Below are positions 58,804 through 64,000 of a stretch of 64,000 bases of DNA, piece after piece. The DNA is taken from NCBI RefSeq assembly GCF_036898095.1, contig NC_090759.1, positions 17,633,353-17,697,352 on the forward strand, read 5' to 3'. Numbering within the stretch: the first letter of the stretch is position 1; each line of letters starts with the position of its first letter. The stretch is from Palaemon carinicauda. Its lineage: Eukaryota; Arthropoda; Malacostraca; Decapoda; Palaemonidae. The position numbers and the translations under genes were made by a program. The notes under the pieces were generated by a model. The model was given only the letters and a program-made list of their open reading frames with translations, searched no databases and had not been told where the DNA came from.

Positions 58804-59890
58804 CAAGAAAATTCCACCCCTAAATAAACAAGAAGTTTCTATAATATTATACACAGTTTAGTCTAAAGTTTTATATAAATTTTTTTATGCTTTATTTCAT
58901 AAAGCTAAAATTGTGCAAATAAGCCATTGTTAGCCCTATTTGTTATAATATTGTGCTTCTCAAAATATTTTATATCCAGCTTTTCTCTCTAAGAATTTCT
59001 TCCATTTACTAATGCATACATCTTTCACTTCTACTCCTTCACTAGACAACACCTTATAATGCATATCAAATCCATCATTGAAATAGTTAATCCTCTCAGG
59101 TATTCCTTATGGGTAAGGATACTCAGGGACAAAACAAGGCTTAATCAGGCTATAGTTTCCCTCTCAGGTTTATTAGTTGTGTTCAAAATTAACTACGCAT
59201 GATAATCTCACCCTTACCATTTAAATAACTGATATATATTTGGAGTGTGAGAGGGGGCCAAGAAGTTTCCATGTGAAAGAAGACAAAGATGATCTACATT
59301 CTACCCCTTTGTCCTGGCAATTTTTCCTGTGGCCCCCTTTCCCAACCACTTATACATTGCTGATATCTTGATTTTATTCTTTAAACATGAGAGTATGTAG
59401 TAATAAATCAATCCATTAATTTGAGCCTATAATGAGATACACTGTTGTAATCTGTAATTCACTCATGTAGCTGAAAATATACCAAGGTTTATGGACAGTT
59501 TTTTTTTCAAGTCTCACGAGGTCACAGGTGTCTGAACACCTTTCTTTTTGTATTGACTTTTCCTCCATCAAGACTCACCATACTTTATTCATGTAAATTT
59601 TGTCAAATATAAGTATCTTTGTACTGTAATTTGTTTTTCCCCAAACTACCTCTTTTCTTTATCCATTCAAGTCCAATATTATGAATACTTCTTACACCAG
59701 TCCCCAAATTACTAAAAAACAAGAGTAATCTACTATAAGAAGTTGACAAAAAAATGAGTACTGTTGAATGTTCTGCAATTTTAGAGAGATTGCAAAAGAA
59801 AGCAAATAGAGTCAGAAGTTTTACATAATAAATCTCAATATAAAAAGCTGGATAGATGTACATTTCTCCACAAAAACTGTAAGTCATTAC
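58804..59890 (-). other. NUBP1 intron sequence
   Basis: AT-rich, no feature recognised. Confidence 0.6.
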
Positions 59891-59981
59891 CATTCTTTTT
59901 GGGCCCTCTCCAGATAACTGCATCATCCTTACTGTTCAAAAGGAATCCTATTGACATTACCGCCAAATTTTCACCAACATA
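59891..59981 (-). CDS. NUBP1: NUBP1 exon upstream of the [10 protein letters not shown] exon
   Basis: After a TTTTCAG acceptor: [15 protein letters not shown], then [12 protein letters not shown] and a phase-1 G before GTAATG. Human NUBP1 reads D-N-L-G-V-M-S-V-G-F-L-L and [13 protein letters not shown]. Exons for the N-terminal 4Fe-4S cysteines and the P-loop (G-K-G-G-V-G-K-S) are upstream, beyond the right edge of the window. Confidence 0.97.
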
Positions 59982-60791
59982 CTGAAAAGAAAAGAAAGCG
60001 AAATGGCAGATTAGTCTTGTATCATTGTAAAAGGCTAAATTACTGAGGCAAGGAAATCCATTTCTTTCATTCAAGCTAAAGTAAATGACTAAAAAAGAAT
60101 ACTAAAAATATATTTATGCTTCAAAACCATATTCGTATCTACTGATTAAAAAAAATTAATGAGTTTTCTGGCAGCATAATCACAGAGAGACTAGTAAAAT
60201 TAAATCATGCTTATGTATGATGAATAGAATATAAATAAATAGTTATACTATAAAACAAAATGGTAAAAAAGTAAATAAGTCCAGCAACAGGAAAACTAGA
60301 CTCAAGAAAGCATGTAATTACAAAGCTAAATCTCACCTGAAATTTAAATACCTCAGAAAATTTCAATCATAGAGCAATAGGAAATTAGTAAAAATTGCCC
60401 ACTATTGTACTACCAATGCATCTGCAAAAAAAAGCATCTCTTGCTCAATAATACAGTATTTATCAGTGGCACAAAATTTGCTTGTCTACTGTAATAAATC
60501 TATAACCAGAGCCTGTCATATAAACATTTCCGGGGATATGAAGAACTGGAAATACTGTATTCTTAATCTTATTTTCATTTTCTAACTCCTAAAAAATTCT
60601 ATGCTTACTACGTGCTGAGCAAATTACCTGGTACACTACATACCTTTCCCTGATTAAATTAGTTGGCAAAAAGGCAAATTCCAAATTGTTTTTAAGTGAA
60701 TCATCCTTTTTCTTATTATATCAGTATTTTGTTGAAACTACATAGCTCTCTACAATCGATAACTTTCATACAAATTAGCAAGCTTGCATTT
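59982..60791 (-). other. NUBP1 intron sequence
   Basis: AT-rich, no feature recognised. Confidence 0.6.
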
Positions 60792-61033
60792 AAAATGATA
60801 TTTTAATTATAAAATAAATTTTTGAATATACTTACCCGGTGAATATATAATAGCTGCTGCTCCAGCGGCTCGACAGAAAACACACACAAAAACTCGCGAG
60901 CGATCGCTATGAAGGTTGCGGGTGTGCCCACCAGCGCCAACTATCGGCCAGATACCGCATATACATGTAAACAGACCCAATTTTTTCTCATCCCGCTGGG
61001 TCTCTATCGGGGAGGAAGGGGGGGCCTTTAATT

Positions 61034-61123
61034 TATATATTCACCGGGTAAGTATATTCAAAAATTTATTTTATAATTAAAATATCATTTTTAAATATTT
61101 AACTTAGCCGGTGAATATATAAT
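61034..61123 (-). repeat. DIRS-C copy 3 internal complementary region
   Basis: Same back-to-back arrangement as at 51966-52058. Confidence 0.92.
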
Positions 61124-61522
61124 AGCTGATTCACACCCATGGTGGTGGGTAGAGACCAGAGTTAATTAAGTTTACAGCGTATATGCTTAGAGTTTTTGAC
61201 AGTTATATCATAACAAAACCCAAATATAAAAAGGTACCTGGTAAGGAAGTTGACTTAGACGATTACTCTGCCTTATTAGTCTGTCTTCCTCACGAAGCCC
61301 AGCGATCCTCTTAGGATGCTGAAAGACTCCCAGGAGCTGAAGTATTAAGGGCTGCAACCCATACAACAGGACCTCATCAAACCCCTAATCTGGGCGCTCT
61401 CAAGAAATGACTTTGACCACCCGCCAAATCAACCAGGATGCGAAAGGCTTCTTAGCCTTCCGTACAACCCAAAAAACAATATTAAAAATATTTCAAGAGA
61501 CAGATTAAAAAGGATATTGGAA

Positions 61523-62995
61523 TTAGGGTAATGTAGTGGTAGAACCCTCACCCACTACTGCACTCGCTGCAACGAATGGACCCAGTGTGTAGCAGTCCTC
61601 GTAAAGAGTCTGGACATCTTTTAAGTAAAGTGACGCGAACACTGACTTGCTTCTCCAAAAAGTCGCGTCCATAATACTTTGCAGAGATTTATTTTGCTTG
61701 AAGGCCACGGAGGTTGCTATAGCTCTAACTTCGTGCGTCTTAACATTAAGCAAACATTGGTCTTTCTCATTCAAGTGAGAATGAGCTTCTCGTATTAAAA
61801 ATCTGATAAAATATGACAAAGCATTCTTTGACATAGGCAATGATGGTTTCTTAACTGAGCACCATAATGCCTCAGATTTACCTCGTAATGACTTAGTACG
61901 AGCTAAATAGAACTTAAGAGCTCTAACAGGACATGATACTCTTTCCAGTTCGTTGCCTACGATCTCTGATAAGCAAGGAATATCAAAAGATTTAGGCCAA
62001 GGACGAGAAGGCAGTTCATTTTTGGCCAGGAAACCAAGTTGAAGTGAACAAGTGGCTTTTTCTGTAGAAAAGCCGATGTTCTTACTGAAGGCATGAAGTT
62101 CACTGACCCTTTTAGCCGAAGCCAAGCACACTAGGAAAAGTGTCTTGAGGGTGAGATCCTTCAGGGAGGCTGAATGTAATGGCTCAAACCTGTCTGACAT
62201 GAGGAACCTTAGGACCACGTCTAAGTTCCATCCAGGAGTTGCCAAACGACGTTCCTTAGAGGTCTCGAAAGACTTAAGGAGATCTTGGAGATCTTTATTG
62301 TTGGAAAGATCTAAGCCTCTATGTCGAAAGACCGAAGCCAACATGCTCCTGTAGCCCTTAATCGTGGGAGCTGAAAGGGAGCGAACCTTTCTCAGATGTA
62401 AAAGAAAATCTGCGATTTGGGCTACAGAGGTACTGGACGAGGACACATATGCTGACTTGCACCAGTCTCGAAAGACTTCCCACTTCGACTGGTATACTCT
62501 AATGGTAGAAGCTCTCCTAGCTCTTGCAATCGCACTGGCTGCCTCCTTCGAAAAGCCTCGAGCTCTTGAGAGTCTTTCGATAGTCTGAAGGAAGTCAGAC
62601 GAAGAGCGGGGAGGCTTTGATGGACATTCTTTACGTGGGGCTGACGTAACAGATCTACCCTTAGAGGAAGACTTCTTGGAAAGTCTACCAGCCATTGAAG
62701 TACCTCGGTGAACCACTCTCTCGCGGGCCAGAGGGGAGCAACCAACGTCAACCTTGTCCCTTCGTGAGAGGCGAACTTCTGCAGTACCTTGTTGACTATC
62801 TTGAATGGTGGGAATGCATATAAGTCCAGAAGAGACCAATCCAGTAGATACGTGTCTATGTGGATTGCTTCTGTATCTAGGACTGGAGAGCAATAGATTG
62901 GTAACCTTTTGGTCAACGAGGAGGCAAAGAGGTCTATGGTGGGTTGACCCCAAGTAGCCCAAAGACTCTTGCCCACGTCCTTGTGGAGGGTCCAT
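61523..62995 (-). CDS. DIRS-C3 tyrosine recombinase, intact frame (490 codons from first Met)
   Basis: The conserved part starts near L-Q-T-I-E-R-L-S-R-A-R-G-F. A core-binding segment follows (I-R-V-Y-Q-S-K-W-E-V-F-R-D-W-C-K-S, then L-S-A-P-T-I-K-G-Y-R-S-M-L-A). The catalytic domain has L-V-C-L-A-S-A-K-R-V-S-E-L-H (Arg), V-K-T-H-E-V-R-A-I-A-T-S (His-x-x-Arg) and F-A-S-L-Y-L-K-D-V (Tyr). All four residues are present and no stop interrupts the frame to S-T-T-T-L-P. It probably makes, or recently made, the integrase that inserts circular cDNA. The true start may be downstream of the first Met, since the N-terminal 150 codons overlap the RNase H frame. It is the only recombinase in this window with no defect. 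Confidence 0.9.
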   Translation of the reverse strand: MDPPQGRGQESLGYLGSTHHRPLCLLVDQKVTNLLLSSPRYRSNPHRHVSTGLVSSGLICIPTIQDSQQGTAEVRLSRRDKVDVGCSPLARERVVHRGTSMAGRLSKKSSSKGRSVTSAPRKECPSKPPRSSSDFLQTIERLSRARGFSKEAASAIARARRASTIRVYQSKWEVFRDWCKSAYVSSSSTSVAQIADFLLHLRKVRSLSAPTIKGYRSMLASVFRHRGLDLSNNKDLQDLLKSFETSKERRLATPGWNLDVVLRFLMSDRFEPLHSASLKDLTLKTLFLVCLASAKRVSELHAFSKNIGFSTEKATCSLQLGFLAKNELPSRPWPKSFDIPCLSEIVGNELERVSCPVRALKFYLARTKSLRGKSEALWCSVKKPSLPMSKNALSYFIRFLIREAHSHLNEKDQCLLNVKTHEVRAIATSVAFKQNKSLQSIMDATFWRSKSVFASLYLKDVQTLYEDCYTLGPFVAASAVVGEGSTTTLP

Positions 62996-63629
62996 TCCGT
63001 GGGTATCACCTGACCCTCCGACTGAGACAGTCTGCCAAGGCGTTCAAGTCCCCCTGGATGAATCTCGTCAACAGGGAGATGCCTCGATTTCTTGACCATA
63101 AGAGAAGGTCCCTTGCGATCTCGAGCAGCGTGAAGGAGTGTATGCCTCCTTGCTTGGAGATGTACGCCAAAGCTGTGGTGTTGTCTGAGTTGACCTCTAC
63201 CACTTAGTTTCGAAGAAGCTTTCGAATATCATCAAGGCCAAGTGGACTGCTAATAGCTCCTTGCCGTTGATGTGCATGCTCTTCTGACTTGAGGTCCACA
63301 GACCCGAGCATTCCCGACCGTCCAGGGTCGCACCCCAACCCAAATCCGACGCGTCTGAGAACAACACGTGGTTTGGGTTCTTGACTGCTAGGGATAGTCC
63401 CTCTCTCAGACTGATATTGCTGTCCCACCATTTCAGGCATGCCTTTACTGGTTCGGAGACTGGGAATGATACCGTCTCTAACGTCTTGTCCTAGTTCCAT
63501 TGAGAGGCTAGATGGAACCGGAGAGGCAGAAGGTGTAGTCTCCCTAGTGAGACAAACTGCTCCAGGGATGAGAGAGTCCCTACGAGACTGTTCCAACTCC
63601 TGACTGAACAAACGTTTTCTTTTCAGCAT
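62422..63629 (-). pseudogene. DIRS-C3 RNase H region, frameshifted
   Basis: V-N-S-D-N-T-T-A-L-A-Y-I-S-K-Q-G and G-Q-V-I-P-T-E-W-T-L-H are in different frames. At about 63015 the run ACCCTCCG is one C shorter than in copy 1 (ACCCCTCCG), and another break lies near 63205. The tail L-D-L-Y-A-F-P-P-F-K-I-V is intact. Confidence 0.82.
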
Positions 63630-63655
63630 TAGTTGGACTTCGAGCAGGGCTTGTT

Positions 63656-64000
63656 CTATTCGGTGGCAGACGGAAAAGCCCGAAAAAAACTGGACTGCGA
63701 ATCTCCATCCCCAAATATAGAATAATCTGGGATGGGATCAGTTGGGACTTTTAGGTTGACCAAAAGTCCCAACTCCCTGGCCAGACTCAACGTCCAATGT
63801 AGATCCTGCAGACAGCGAAGACTGGACGATGCTCTGAGAGGCCAGTCGTCCAAGTACAGGGAGGCTCGGATCCCCGATAGATGGAGGGATTTTGCCACAT
63901 TCCTCATGAGCCTCGTAAACACGAGAGGAGCAGGACTGAGGCCAAAGCACAGGGCTCGAAACTGGTACCCCACATTCCTGTAAACAAACCTCAGAAACGG
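63656..64000 (-). pseudogene. DIRS-C3 reverse transcriptase (partial, at window edge)
   Basis: G-Y-Q-F-R-A-L-C-F-G-L-S-P-A-P-L-V-F, then R-A-S-L-Y-L-D-D-W, with the active-site Asp pair. It includes the 74 bp absent from copies 1 and 2. A stop follows F-F-R-A-F-P-S-A-T-E near 63656, so the link to RNase H is broken; the N-terminal RT is off the window. Confidence 0.85.

Larger units (their letters stand above)
60792..64000 (-). mobile_element. DIRS-C copy 3, minus orientation, 5' part outside window
   Basis: The left terminus AAAATGATATTTTAATTATA, the internal complementary region at 61034-61123, an intact recombinase and the 3' part of RNase H/RT are present. The element is cut by the window edge within the RT. 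It keeps the 74 bp missing from copies 1 and 2. It lies in the next NUBP1 intron upstream. Confidence 0.92.

Overview
This looks like an animal nuclear genome window, most likely from a decapod crustacean. That assignment is inference. It rests on AT-rich, intron-rich DNA, long (GA)n/(TA)n microsatellites, an RTE-like LINE with a tetranucleotide tail, and an exceptional load of DIRS-type tyrosine-recombinase retrotransposons. There are no rRNA or tRNA genes, CRISPR arrays or bacterial-style operons.

I recognise three host genes, all spread over small exons. (1) Cereblon (CRBN), plus strand: the C-terminal half of the CULT domain at 1-74 and 4900-5003, with a tentative last exon at 8191-8252; its 5' part lies before the window. 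(2) RAMAC, the RNMT-activating mini-protein, plus strand: exons 15876-15989 and 24414-24917, giving a complete 205-aa reading frame. (3) NUBP1, a cytosolic Fe-S scaffold P-loop NTPase, minus strand: exons 59891-59981, 50511-50665, 50038-50148 and 34448-34634. The P-loop exons lie beyond the right edge, and a last 3' exon was not found with confidence. RAMAC and NUBP1 are convergent.

Most of the rest is mobile DNA in introns and spacers. Left to right: a TTA-flanked PIF/Harbinger-like element (360-1993); a LINE with a 10-bp target-site duplication (5294-8156); a recombinase relic of DIRS family D (8270-8740); a second, inverted LINE (11554-13522); an internally deleted DIRS-A (13658-15681); a TA-flanked Tc1/mariner-like element (17164-23675) that hosts a longer DIRS-A (17726-23203); a decayed DIRS-E (26266-30413); a TA-flanked element (31651-32663); recombinase relic F (36650-37890); DIRS-B (38139-44030) joined directly to DIRS-C copy 1 (44033-49769); a TA-flanked pogo/Tigger-like MITE (50957-51618); DIRS-C copy 2 (51721-58803), itself carrying a second copy of that MITE (56884-57544); and DIRS-C copy 3 (60792 to the right edge).

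The DIRS elements use a circle-based life cycle. Families A, B, C and E each show an internal complementary region that is the reverse complement of the joined element ends, so the termini can be read from the sequence itself. Several observations bear on how these elements move. C1 and C2 share a 74-bp reverse-transcriptase deletion, C1 looks mosaic between C2-like and C3-like sequence, B and C1 have each lost one end at a single joint, and two insertions have empty sites inside the window. I see no new gene system beyond this retrotransposon assemblage.
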